Source: HGM13006 sp964514175
GTDB lineage: Bacteria > Bacillota > Clostridia > Oscillospirales > Oscillospiraceae
NCBI GenBank assembly: GCA_964514175.1
Contig: CAZEPQ010000011.1
Location: forward strand, 1-26,761
DNA: 26,761 nt
Direction: 5' to 3'
Below the pieces are notes generated by a model. The model made no database searches. It was not told the DNA's origin and worked only from the letters and a program-made list of their open reading frames with translations. This document shows, piece by piece, positions 7,750 to 15,593 of the stretch. Within the stretch, counting starts at the first letter, position 1, and every line of letters begins with the position of its first letter. The translations under genes and the position numbers were made by a program.

Positions 7750-8162
7750 CGCAGAAGGTAACAGTTCTGTCTGTCAGCGGTACCACCGCTAAGGTGATCC
7801 ACAGTCGTCCCACGGCCTGCCACGGTGACTGTGATCACTGTGCTGGAGGCTGCGGCAGTATGGCTGCCAAGGAAAAGATCATCGTGGAGGCAGAGAACCT
7901 TATTGGTGCACGTCCCGGAGATCAGGTGGTCATCGAAGGCGCTACAAGGAAGGTGGCTGCGGCCATCGTACTGGTATATGTGCTGCCCTTGGTGCTCTTT
8001 TTCCTGGCCTATTTCCTGACAGCGCACTTTTCCGGGCCTGCCAATCTGATGGCCATTATCGGGTTTTGCCTTGGGCTGCTGATGGCGGTGGGTGTATCCC
8101 GTTCTCAGAAAAAGAAGGGGACGGAGATCCGCTTCCGGATCACGGCCTTCGCCGGAGAATAA
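7746..8162 (+). CDS. RseC/MucC-family membrane protein
   Basis: A 138-residue protein with a short N-terminal domain carrying a compact cysteine cluster C-x3-C-x2-C-x3-C (ACHGDCDHCAGGCG, near residues 28-39), then two transmembrane helices (about residues 77-97 and 101-118) and a basic cytoplasmic tail. This is the layout of RseC family proteins, linked in proteobacteria to reduction of SoxR via Rnf and to sigma-E control; in Clostridia the role is unknown. The cysteine cluster suggests metal or Fe-S binding (inference). The start ATG overlaps the cdaR stop (ATGA), making it the third gene of the c-di-AMP operon, and a terminator follows 17 nt after its stop. Confidence 0.85.
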   Translation: MTQKVTVLSVSGTTAKVIHSRPTACHGDCDHCAGGCGSMAAKEKIIVEAENLIGARPGDQVVIEGATRKVAAAIVLVYVLPLVLFFLAYFLTAHFSGPANLMAIIGFCLGLLMAVGVSRSQKKKGTEIRFRITAFAGE

Positions 8163-8179
8163 ATTATTTTAGATTCAGG

Positions 8180-8206
8180 GCTGCCGCATTTTGCGGCAGC
8201 TCCTTT
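8180..8206 (+). terminator. Intrinsic terminator after the cdaA-cdaR-rseC operon
   Basis: A perfect 9-bp stem GCTGCCGCA/TGCGGCAGC with a TTT loop (8180-8200) is followed by TCCTTTT. It closes the operon before the yicC promoter. Confidence 0.85.
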
Positions 8207-8223
8207 TATCTTGTCGGGTCCTC

Positions 8224-8252
8224 TTGCAAAAGGGAAAATGATTTGTTATAAT
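8224..8252 (+). promoter_or_regulatory. Sigma-A promoter of the yicC-remA-gmk-rpoZ operon
   Basis: TTGCAA (8224-8229) and TATAAT (8247-8252) are 17 bp apart, directly after the terminator and about 50 bp before yicC. Confidence 0.75.
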
Positions 8253-8301
8253 ACAATGTACGGCTTTATGTATTTGCCGGAAAATCATCTGAAAGGATGA
8301 T

Positions 8302-9186
8302 ATGGAAATGATTAAAAGTATGACCGGATATGGTCGCGCCCAGGGGACTTTCTCCGGCGGCGAAATTACAGTAGAAATTAAGTCTGTCAACAACCGCTAT
8401 CTGGACTGCGGCGTGAAGCTCCCCAGAGTATACAGCTATGTGGAGGATTCGGTAAAATCCCTGGTGCAGAAAACCATCTCCAGAGGTAAGGTGGATGTGT
8501 TTATCACCATCAATTCCTCCGGTGCAGACAACGTAAAGATCACCCTGAATAAGCCTGTGGTACAGGGCTATCTGGATGCCCTCCATGAGATGGCACAGGA
8601 ATATCAGGTGCGGGAGGATATCTCAGTTTCTCTGCTTTCCAGGTTTAACGATGTCTTTTTGGTGGAAAAACAGGAAGAGGACGAGGATGAGGTGAAGACC
8701 TCCATTCTGGGCGTGGTTGCCCAGGCCCTGGACGCGTTTGACGCCATGCGGCAGCGGGAGGGCGAAGCCCTGAAGCTGGATCTGCTCCAGAAGTCTCAGG
8801 AGATCTTGGCACTGGTTTCCAAAGTGGAAGAGCGCAGCCCCATCACTGTGGAGGCCTATCGTGCCCGCCTTACCGCAAAAATGCAGGAGGTGCTGGCGAA
8901 TCAGCAGCTTGACGAGGCACGCATCATTCAGGAGGCCGCCATCTATGCGGACAAGGTTGCCGTGGATGAGGAGACTGTTCGACTCAGAAGCCATGTGGCA
9001 CAGCTTGAGAGCATGCTGCAGGGCGGCGGTGTCATCGGCCGTAAGCTGGATTTCCTGATGCAGGAGATGAACCGTGAGGCCAATACCATCGGCTCCAAGG
9101 GTAACGATGTGGAACAGGCCCGGAACGTGGTGGATATCAAGTCCCAGCTTGAAAAGATCCGGGAACAGATCCAGAACATTGAATAA
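8302..9186 (+). CDS. YicC family endoribonuclease
   Basis: A 294-residue YicC/YloC protein. Signatures are the N-terminal IKSMTGYGRA, KSVNNRYLDCGVKLPR, and the highly conserved C-terminal block around GGVIGRKLDFLMQEMNREANTIGSK with the final ARNVVDIKSQLEKIREQIQNIE. YicC proteins are metal-dependent endoribonucleases involved in RNA turnover, acting in the cytosol. Homologues begin MIKSMTGYG, which would correspond to ATG 8308; ATG 8302 is 4 nt from AAAGGA (8292-8297) and 8308 is 10 nt away, so the start is ambiguous by two codons. It heads the conserved yicC-remA-gmk-rpoZ group. Confidence 0.92.
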   Translation: MEMIKSMTGYGRAQGTFSGGEITVEIKSVNNRYLDCGVKLPRVYSYVEDSVKSLVQKTISRGKVDVFITINSSGADNVKITLNKPVVQGYLDALHEMAQEYQVREDISVSLLSRFNDVFLVEKQEEDEDEVKTSILGVVAQALDAFDAMRQREGEALKLDLLQKSQEILALVSKVEERSPITVEAYRARLTAKMQEVLANQQLDEARIIQEAAIYADKVAVDEETVRLRSHVAQLESMLQGGGVIGRKLDFLMQEMNREANTIGSKGNDVEQARNVVDIKSQLEKIREQIQNIE

Positions 9187-9196
9187 GAGGTAAGCT

Positions 9197-9454
9197 ATGA
9201 AGCTCATGAACATTGGCTTTGGCAATATGATCTCGGCAGAGCGCCTTTTGGCGGTGGTGTCTCCCGATGCGGCCCCCATTAAGCGTCTTGTGCAGGAGGC
9301 CAGGGAGCGCAGCATGCTCATTGATGCCAGTTGTGGACGGAAAACCAAGTCCGTTCTGGTGATGGATACAGACCATGTGGTGCTGTCGGGGCTGCCTGCG
9401 GAGACCATTGTAAAGCGTGCCGGTTTGGAAGTGGACATGGAGGAGGAAGAATAA
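9197..9454 (+). CDS. remA: RemA family regulator (DUF370)
   Basis: An 85-residue protein beginning MKLMNIGFGNMISAERLLAVVSPDAAP, with IDASCGRKTKSVLVMDTDHVVLSG, the characteristic DUF370/RemA core. In Bacillus subtilis RemA is a ring-forming DNA-binding activator of extracellular matrix and osmoprotection genes; the role in Clostridia is not established. The ATG at 9197 follows AGAGGT by about 5 nt. Position between yicC and gmk matches the Bacillus order exactly, which supports the assignment. Confidence 0.92.
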   Translation: MKLMNIGFGNMISAERLLAVVSPDAAPIKRLVQEARERSMLIDASCGRKTKSVLVMDTDHVVLSGLPAETIVKRAGLEVDMEEEE

Positions 9455-9455
9455 C

Positions 9456-10061
9456 ATGGAACGTGGAAAGCTGTTGGTGTTGTCCGGGCCTTCCGGTGTG
9501 GGAAAGAGTACCGCCATTTCCGGTATGCGGGCTTGTCACCCGGAGATGTATTTTTCTGTTTCAGCCACCACCCGAGCCATGCGCCAGGGCGATGAGGATG
9601 GCGTTACCTATCATTTTAAGACCCGTGAGCAGTTTGAAGAGATGATCCAAAAGGGAGAATTCTACGAGCATGCCCAGTATGCGGGTAACTACTACGGCAC
9701 CCCCAAGCAGCCTGTGGATCAGCGGCTGGATCAGGGCATTGATGTCATCATGGACATTGATGTGCAGGGCGCTCTACAGATCAAGGAGCGCTGTAAGGAT
9801 GCCGTGCTGGTGTTCCTGGTGGCCAAGTCCTTCGATATCATTGAGCAGCGGCTTCGTGGTCGGGGCGATACCAAGGAAGAGGATATCGTAAAGCGGCTGG
9901 AGCAGGCCAGATGGGAATATTCTCAGGCTGGGAAGTATGATTATATTGTTGTCAGCGATGTGCCAGAGCGCACCGTAGATGATATAGACGCAATTCTGAC
10001 TGCGGAAAAACTGCGGGCAGAGAGAAAGATTGATGTTATAAAAATGGAGGAATCATTATGA
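9456..10061 (+). CDS. gmk: Guanylate kinase
   Basis: Phosphorylates GMP to GDP with ATP. The 201-residue protein shows the P-loop LLVLSGPSGVGKST near residues 5-18, the GMP-binding region SATTRAMRQGDEDGVTYHF, and DIDVQGALQIKERC. The ATG at 9456 has AGGAGGA (9441-9447) 8 nt upstream; a longer reading from 9417 adds 13 residues that overlap remA and lack family resemblance, so it is rejected. The stop overlaps the rpoZ start. Confidence 0.97.
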   Translation: MERGKLLVLSGPSGVGKSTAISGMRACHPEMYFSVSATTRAMRQGDEDGVTYHFKTREQFEEMIQKGEFYEHAQYAGNYYGTPKQPVDQRLDQGIDVIMDIDVQGALQIKERCKDAVLVFLVAKSFDIIEQRLRGRGDTKEEDIVKRLEQARWEYSQAGKYDYIVVSDVPERTVDDIDAILTAEKLRAERKIDVIKMEESL

Positions 10062-10267
10062 TGCTTTATCCCCCTGTGCCGGACATGCTGGAGAACGTGG
10101 AGAGCCGCTATCTGCTCGTAAACGTCATTGCGCGCCGGGCACGCCAGGTTGCCATTGAGACCGAAACCTATAAGATCCCTACAGATCTGCAGCCCGTGAC
10201 TCAGGCTGTCCATGATATTGCCGACGGCAAGCTGACGGCTACCTTGAAGGAAGAATATCTGCGCTGA
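10058..10267 (+). CDS. rpoZ: DNA-directed RNA polymerase omega subunit
   Basis: A 69-residue omega subunit that aids folding and assembly of the beta' subunit. The core is VESRYLLVNVIARRARQVAIE, the RpoZ signature, followed by a short C-terminal tail. ATG 10058 follows GGAGG (10046-10050) by 7 nt and overlaps the gmk stop; ATG 10061 is an alternative one codon later. It is the last gene before a GC-rich hairpin at the position where coaBC is found in Bacillus. Confidence 0.95.
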   Translation: MMLYPPVPDMLENVESRYLLVNVIARRARQVAIETETYKIPTDLQPVTQAVHDIADGKLTATLKEEYLR

Positions 10268-10281
10268 GAAACAGTGTAAAT

Positions 10282-10324
10282 GCCTCGCGCCGCATCTTGG
10301 ACGAGGGTGCGGCGGGGGGCTTTT
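10282..10324 (+). terminator. GC-rich terminator hairpin between rpoZ and priA
   Basis: A 13-bp stem with one G-G mismatch (10282-10294 paired with 10308-10320, inner arms GCCGCA/TGCGGC) is followed by TTTTAT. The T-tract is short, so partial read-through into priA is plausible; no clear promoter lies in the 34 nt before priA. Confidence 0.75.
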
Positions 10325-10358
10325 ATGTGCATATCAAGATGGAGAGGACGGCGGAACC

Positions 10359-12815
10359 GTGAACATTGCGAAAATCGTTGTGGCTGCCGCCGTGTATGCC
10401 ATCGACAAGCCCTATGACTATCTCATCCCGGAATCTCTGGCGGAGATCTGCCGCCCCGGTGTTCGTGTGGTGGTGCCCTTTGGACAGGGAAACCGGCGCA
10501 CCGAAGGCTTGGTGCTGGAAACCCGGGAAGGGGAAGGGGAAAAGCTCAAGGCGGTGGAAACGGTGCTGGATGAAAGTCCCGTACTGAACGACACCATGCT
10601 GCGGCTGGCAGCCTTTTTGCGGGAGCGGTATTTCTGTACCTTCTTTGATGCGGTCCGTGCCATGCTGCCGGCAGGACTGTGGTTCCATGCCAAAGACACG
10701 GTTGTGCTGACGGCTTTGGGACAGGAGATGGATTTTGAAAAGGCCTTTCCAAAAAGTCCCGATGCGGTCGAGGTGGGCAATGCCCTGAAGGAGCTTGGCG
10801 GTCAGGCCTTGGAAAACGACCTGAAAAAACTTCTGAATAAGGACATCGAAAAGGGCCTGAAAAAGCTGCTGAATAAGAAAATGGTGCTGTGCGAGGGCGC
10901 ACTGATCCGCAATGTGGGGGACAAGACTGAGAAAATCGCCTCCCTCACTGTGTCTGCTGAGGAAGCTCTGGCCTATGCTCAGACCAGAAAGCGGGCTCCC
11001 ATGCAAAAGGCTCTGCTGGAAATGCTGGCGGTGCTGGGAAGCTGCTCCGTGAAGGAGCTGTGCTATTTCACCGGCGCCACGGTAAGCTCGGTCAATGCCC
11101 TGGAAAAGGCGGGGTATCTGGAACTGAGCCATCGGGAGGTCTTTCGACGTCCCAAATTTGACGCGGTTGCCGCAGCAGCGCCACTGAGCCTCAGGGAAGA
11201 ACAGGCCCAGGCTTACCGCAAGCTCCGGGCACATCTGTTTGAAGCGAAAAGTACCGTAAGCCTGCTGTATGGTGTCACCGGCAGTGGCAAGACGGCGGTA
11301 TATTTAAAGCTCATTGAGGACGTGCTGGAGGGTGGAAAGAGCGCCCTGGTGCTGGTGCCGGAAATCGCATTGACACCCCAGCTTATGCAGACCTTTATGA
11401 GCCATTTTGGAGACCGTGTAGCGGTGCTCCACAGCGCTTTGCAGGTGGGCCAGCGCTATGACGAATGGAAGCGCATTCGCTCCGGTGAGGCCACTGTGGT
11501 GGTGGGGACCCGTTCTGCGGTATTTGCTCCCCTAGAAGACTTAGGACTCATCATTCTGGACGAAGAGCATGAGGCCACCTATAAGTCCGAGATGACGCCC
11601 CGGTATCATGCCCGGGAGGTGGCCATCTGGCGAGGGGCAAAGGAAAATGCGCCTGTGATCTTAGGCTCTGCCACCCCCAGTATGAACACCATGTATCTGG
11701 CGAAAACCGGCGTCTATGATCTGGCGGAGCTGCATCAGCGATATAACGGTCAGGATATGCCTAAGGTAATCCTGGCTGATATGAAGGAAGAATTGAAAAA
11801 CGGAAACTCCACCTCCATCAGCAGCGTGCTGCGGGAGGAAATGGAGATGAATTTTGAGGCGGGACAGCAGACCATTCTCTACCTAAACCGCCGCGGTGCA
11901 AGCCGTACCATGCTGTGTCCAAGCTGCGGTCATGTACCTCAGTGCCAGAGATGCAGCGTCAGCTTGACCTATCACTCTGCCAATGACCGGCTCATGTGCC
12001 ATTACTGCGGCTATTCCCAGCCCGCCTCCGGGCTGTGCCCTGTCTGTGGCAGTAGCTTTCGGGCAGTGGGAGCTGGCACCCAGAAGGTGGAGGAAGAGAT
12101 CCACAGCCTGTGGCCCTGGATCGAGACTATACGGATGGATGCGGATACGGTCAGTGCGACCAACCCCCATGAAAAGATTTTGAGTCGCTTTCAGCAGGAG
12201 AGAATTCCTGTGCTCATCGGCACCCAAATGGTGACCAAGGGGCTGAATTTTCCCAATGTGACCCTGGTGGGCGTTCTGGATGGGGATGCGTCCCTGTACA
12301 CCGACGATTTCCGTGCAGCAGAAAATACATTCTCAAAGATCACCCAGGTCATTGGACGAGCCGGACGGGGAGAGGTCACCGGACGGGCGGTGATCCAGAC
12401 CATGACGCCGGAGAATCAGGTGCTTTTGCAGGCGGCGCAGCAGGATTACGACGCCTTTTACGAGACGGAGCTTCCTCTTCGGCAGCTTCGGCGCTCGCCT
12501 CCCTACGGTGATGTGATCAGTCTGGACTTTTTCGGACCCTTTGAGCGGGAGGTTACCGCAGGAGCCCTTCGTTTTCGGGAGGCCCTTGGAAATGTACTCC
12601 GCAGCGATCAGTGGTGCGGCGAGAATGTTATGGTGATGGGGCCTGCCCCTGCCAGAGTGGTGCGGGTAATGAACCGTTACCACTATCGGCTCACCATTCT
12701 GGCGAAGAATTCCAAACAGCTCAGACAAGTAATTTCAACACTGATGAAGTGGTTTAAAAAGGACAAAGCAAATAAGAATATTACAGTCACTGCGGATGTC
12801 AATCCCATCGACTGA
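10359..12815 (+). CDS. priA: Primosomal protein N' (replication restart helicase)
   Basis: An 818-residue superfamily 2 helicase that reloads the replisome at stalled forks. The order is: N-terminal 3'-DNA-binding domain (VVAAAVYAIDKPYDYLIPE), winged-helix region, Walker A LLYGVTGSGKTAVYLK near residue 305, DEEH box with TYKSEMTPRYHAREVA, the zinc-binding insert with four CxxC pairs (CPSCGHVPQCQRC, CHYCGY, CPVCGS), then helicase motifs V-VI including QVIGRAGRG. The length is at the upper end of the family. The GTG at 10359 follows GGAGAGGA (10341-10348). Residues around 155-178 contain a 12-codon near-duplication. The end overlaps no gene: def starts 16 nt downstream. Confidence 0.96.
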   Translation: MNIAKIVVAAAVYAIDKPYDYLIPESLAEICRPGVRVVVPFGQGNRRTEGLVLETREGEGEKLKAVETVLDESPVLNDTMLRLAAFLRERYFCTFFDAVRAMLPAGLWFHAKDTVVLTALGQEMDFEKAFPKSPDAVEVGNALKELGGQALENDLKKLLNKDIEKGLKKLLNKKMVLCEGALIRNVGDKTEKIASLTVSAEEALAYAQTRKRAPMQKALLEMLAVLGSCSVKELCYFTGATVSSVNALEKAGYLELSHREVFRRPKFDAVAAAAPLSLREEQAQAYRKLRAHLFEAKSTVSLLYGVTGSGKTAVYLKLIEDVLEGGKSALVLVPEIALTPQLMQTFMSHFGDRVAVLHSALQVGQRYDEWKRIRSGEATVVVGTRSAVFAPLEDLGLIILDEEHEATYKSEMTPRYHAREVAIWRGAKENAPVILGSATPSMNTMYLAKTGVYDLAELHQRYNGQDMPKVILADMKEELKNGNSTSISSVLREEMEMNFEAGQQTILYLNRRGASRTMLCPSCGHVPQCQRCSVSLTYHSANDRLMCHYCGYSQPASGLCPVCGSSFRAVGAGTQKVEEEIHSLWPWIETIRMDADTVSATNPHEKILSRFQQERIPVLIGTQMVTKGLNFPNVTLVGVLDGDASLYTDDFRAAENTFSKITQVIGRAGRGEVTGRAVIQTMTPENQVLLQAAQQDYDAFYETELPLRQLRRSPPYGDVISLDFFGPFEREVTAGALRFREALGNVLRSDQWCGENVMVMGPAPARVVRVMNRYHYRLTILAKNSKQLRQVISTLMKWFKKDKANKNITVTADVNPID
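10821..10892 (+). repeat. 36-bp near-tandem duplication inside priA
   Basis: The 12-codon unit beginning CTGAAAAAACTTCTGAATAAG (10821) recurs at 10857 as CTGAAAAAGCTGCTGAATAAG, encoding LKKLLNK twice (LKKLLNKDIEKG then LKKLLNKKMVLC). The first seven codons match closely and the rest less so. It keeps frame and lies in a linker near the winged-helix region. Confidence 0.55.
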
Positions 12816-12817
12816 TC

Positions 12818-12823
12818 AGGAGG
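12818..12823 (+). promoter_or_regulatory. Shine-Dalgarno AGGAGG deciding the def start
   Basis: Perfect AGGAGG eight bases before ATG 12832. An upstream in-frame ATG at 12796 lies inside priA without an SD and would add 12 residues unlike the family. Confidence 0.75.
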
Positions 12824-12831
12824 ATAATACG

Positions 12832-13350
12832 ATGGCATTAAGAACGATTTTGACCCGTGATACCGAAGAAGCAAGCCTGCGGAAGAAGTCCCGGCCTGTT
12901 ACCGTTTTTGATAAGCGCCTGCATGTGATGCTGGATGACATGGTGGAAACCCTGAAGGATTCCGGCGGTGTGGGGCTGGCCGGCCCCCAGGTGGGTATTC
13001 TCCGCCGGATCGTGGTCATTGAGAAGGAGGACGGCACCATTCTGGAACTGGTGAACCCTGAGATCATTGCCACGGAGGGGGAGCAGGATGGTCTGGAGGG
13101 CTGCCTGAGTTTGCCCGGAATCTGGGGTGTTGTGAAGCGTCCCATGACGGTGACTGTTCGTGCTCTGGACCGGAACGGCAACGAGTTTACCGATACTGCT
13201 TCCGGCCTGATCGGACGGTGCTTCATCCATGAGTGTGAACACTTGGACGGCATTCTATTTGTGGATCGTGCCGATCAAATCCTGACTGAAGAGGATCTTC
13301 AGCGTATGGAGGAAGAGGGCCAGGAGCTCTACGAGGAGGAAGAAGCTTGA
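12832..13350 (+). CDS. def: Peptide deformylase
   Basis: Removes the N-formyl group from nascent proteins with a Fe2+ centre. The 172-residue protein carries all three motifs: motif 1 GVGLAGPQ at 46-53, motif 2 EGCLS with the metal ligand C91, and motif 3 HECEH at 133-137 with ligands H133 and H137 and catalytic E134. Motif 1 has G51 where alanine is usual (GxGLAAPQ), a mild deviation. It is paired with fmt, which adds the formyl group, through a TTGA start/stop overlap. The acidic C-terminus (EEEGQELYEEEEA) is encoded by the run that also serves as the fmt SD. Confidence 0.96.
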   Translation: MALRTILTRDTEEASLRKKSRPVTVFDKRLHVMLDDMVETLKDSGGVGLAGPQVGILRRIVVIEKEDGTILELVNPEIIATEGEQDGLEGCLSLPGIWGVVKRPMTVTVRALDRNGNEFTDTASGLIGRCFIHECEHLDGILFVDRADQILTEEDLQRMEEEGQELYEEEEA

Positions 13351-14267
13351 GAATCGTCTACATGGGTACCCCGGAGATCGCCAAGACCTGTTTGAAGCGG
13401 CTCTGGGAGGATGGCCATGAGATCGTGGCTGTTTATACAAAGATCGACACCCCTAAGAATCGGGGCATGAAGCTGACGCCCTCCCCGGTGAAGGAATTCG
13501 CGGTGGAAAAGGGCCTGACCGTGGTACAGCCCACCACCTTTAAGGATGAGAGCGTGGTGGATGAGCTGAGAGCCTTTGCGCCGGATCTTATCTGTGCGGT
13601 TGCCTACGGAAAGATCCTGCCCCAGGATGTGCTGGATATTCCCAAGAACGGCTGCGTCAATATCCATGCCAGCCTGCTTCCCAAACTCCGGGGCGCTGGT
13701 CCCATTCAGTGGAGCATTCTGAATGGTGATAAGACCACCGGTGTGACTGCCATGTATATGAGTGCGGGAATGGACGAGGGCGATATGATAGACACCTTGG
13801 AAATTCCCATCCAGGACACCGACACCACTGCAACCCTGACCGATAAGCTGGCAGAGCTGGGAGCCGAGCTTCTGAGCAAGACCGTGATTTCCATTGAAAA
13901 TGGCACCGTGACCCGGACGCCTCAGAACCATGAGGAAGCTACCTATGCTGCCATGCTGAGAAAGGATATGGCTCCCATTGACTGGAGCTGGACTCCTGAA
14001 AAGATCTCCTGCCATGTCAGAGGTATGATTCCCTGGCCCGTGGCGACCATGGAGCTTCACGACAAGCCCTGTAAGGTCTTTGCTGTAAAGCCTCTGGAGC
14101 TGACCACCGATAAGCCCGACGGAACCCCTGTGGCTGTTACCAAGAAGGGATTGCAGATGGCCTGCGGAGGCGGTCATGTGATCCTGGTGGAGGAAGTACA
14201 GGCCCAAGGCGGCAAGCGGATGCGTTGTGCCGACTATCTCCGGGGCCACCCCATTACCATCGACTGA
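13347..14267 (+). CDS. fmt: Methionyl-tRNA formyltransferase
   Basis: Formylates initiator Met-tRNA using 10-formyltetrahydrofolate. The 306-residue protein begins RIVYMGTPEIAKTCL and has the catalytic region NIHASLLPKLRGAGPIQW with the following MDEGDM segment, then a C-terminal tRNA-binding domain. It starts at TTG 13347, overlapping the def TGA, with GAGGAGG (13333-13339) 7 nt upstream; the next ATG is five codons later inside the first beta strand, so TTG is favoured. It forms the classic def-fmt pair. Confidence 0.96.
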   Translation: MRIVYMGTPEIAKTCLKRLWEDGHEIVAVYTKIDTPKNRGMKLTPSPVKEFAVEKGLTVVQPTTFKDESVVDELRAFAPDLICAVAYGKILPQDVLDIPKNGCVNIHASLLPKLRGAGPIQWSILNGDKTTGVTAMYMSAGMDEGDMIDTLEIPIQDTDTTATLTDKLAELGAELLSKTVISIENGTVTRTPQNHEEATYAAMLRKDMAPIDWSWTPEKISCHVRGMIPWPVATMELHDKPCKVFAVKPLELTTDKPDGTPVAVTKKGLQMACGGGHVILVEEVQAQGGKRMRCADYLRGHPITID

Positions 14268-14291
14268 TTATTTTTGCGAAGGAGCGAAGCT

Positions 14292-15593
14292 ATGCCAGCC
14301 AGAACTACAGCCCTCCGGGCCCTCATTGCCTGCCGTACCTCCGGTGCATGGTCAGACGCTGTATTGAAGGATTATATGGAGGCGGCCAACCTGTCTCAGA
14401 AGGATGCCGGACTTTGTACCACCCTTTGTTGCGGTGTTTTGCAGAATCAGGCCCTGCTGGACTATTATATCGACAAGTTTCTGACGGGCAGAAAGCGGCT
14501 TCAGCCTGCCCTTCGTGATATTCTGCGTCTGGCAGTCTATCAGATTGTCTTTTTGGATCGGATTCCCGATTCCGCTGCGGTCAATGAGGCGGTGAAGATG
14601 GCGAAAAAGCAGTTTTCGACCCGGGAGGCCGGACTTGTCAATGGTGTCCTTCGGAATATGCTGCGGCAGAAGGAGACTCTGACACCCCCCAGAGATTATC
14701 ATATCCGATACAGCCACCCCAGTGAGTTGGTGGATCTGATGAAGGATTCCGTTGGAAAAAAGATGGAGGCTGTTTTACAGGCGGATAATTCCCAGCCGGA
14801 GACCACAGCCCAACGAAATTCCCTGAAATGCACGGTGGAGGAGTTGACCGCCATGTGGGAAGCGGAGGGGGTCAGCTTTACGCCCCATCCCTGGCTGAAG
14901 GACTGCTGGACCCTGAAAAATACCGGCAATCTCGCAAAACTCCCGTCCTTTCAGAACGGTATGTTCCAGATTCAGGATGCGGCAGCAAGACTCTGCGTGG
15001 ATGTACTTGCCCCCAAACCGGGTATGTGTGTGCTGGATCTCTGCTCCGCCCCCGGCGGCAAGTCCATGGCGGCAGCCATGCATATGGAGAACCAGGGAAA
15101 GATCGTTTCCTGTGATGTCCACAGCGGTAAGTTACCTCAGATCACGCAGGCGGCAGAGCGATTGGGTATCTCCATCGTAACCACCATGGAAAATGACGGC
15201 TCGGTGTTTCGATCGGAGTTTGAACATGAATTTGATGCGGTGATTGCGGATGTGCCCTGCTCCGGTTTGGGCGTCATTCGCAAGAAGCCGGATATTCGAT
15301 ATAAGAATTTAACAGATATGGAGGGCCTGCCGGAGCTGCAGCTCCGGATACTTGGTCAGGCAGCGAAGTATGTCAGACCGGGCGGATACCTCCTTTACAG
15401 CACATGTACGATTTTGAAGCGGGAAAATGAAGCGGTGGTCAAGGCGTTTCTGGCGGAAAATGCTGAATTTTCTGTGGAAGGGCTGAATCTGCCCCAGGGA
15501 CTGGAATCCCAGGAGGAAGGAATGCTGACCCTGTATCAGGGGATCGATCACTGTGATGGATTTTTCCTGTGTTTGATGAGGAGATGCCAATGA
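14292..15593 (+). CDS. rsmB: 16S rRNA (cytosine-967-C5)-methyltransferase
   Basis: A 433-residue SAM-dependent RNA m5C methyltransferase. The N-terminal NusB-like RNA-binding helical domain covers about residues 1-140, followed by the Rossmann domain with DLCSAPGGKS (SAM site), DVPCSGLGVIRKKPDI (motif IV cysteine) and LLYSTCTILKRENE (motif VI with the catalytic cysteine). The ATG at 14292 has GAAGGAG (14278-14284) 7 nt upstream; an in-frame TTG at 14274 lies before the SD and is rejected. The stop overlaps rlmN by ATGA. Confidence 0.95.
   Translation: MPARTTALRALIACRTSGAWSDAVLKDYMEAANLSQKDAGLCTTLCCGVLQNQALLDYYIDKFLTGRKRLQPALRDILRLAVYQIVFLDRIPDSAAVNEAVKMAKKQFSTREAGLVNGVLRNMLRQKETLTPPRDYHIRYSHPSELVDLMKDSVGKKMEAVLQADNSQPETTAQRNSLKCTVEELTAMWEAEGVSFTPHPWLKDCWTLKNTGNLAKLPSFQNGMFQIQDAAARLCVDVLAPKPGMCVLDLCSAPGGKSMAAAMHMENQGKIVSCDVHSGKLPQITQAAERLGISIVTTMENDGSVFRSEFEHEFDAVIADVPCSGLGVIRKKPDIRYKNLTDMEGLPELQLRILGQAAKYVRPGGYLLYSTCTILKRENEAVVKAFLAENAEFSVEGLNLPQGLESQEEGMLTLYQGIDHCDGFFLCLMRRCQ

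Noticed and set aside
9417..9455. Longer guanylate kinase start inside remA
   Set aside because: The extension MPVWKWTWRRKNN is unlike the family and the strong SD lies downstream of it, right before ATG 9456.
10323..11234. 303-codon minus-strand open frame opposite priA
   Set aside because: Antisense shadow; it also starts inside a well-supported helicase gene and resembles no family.
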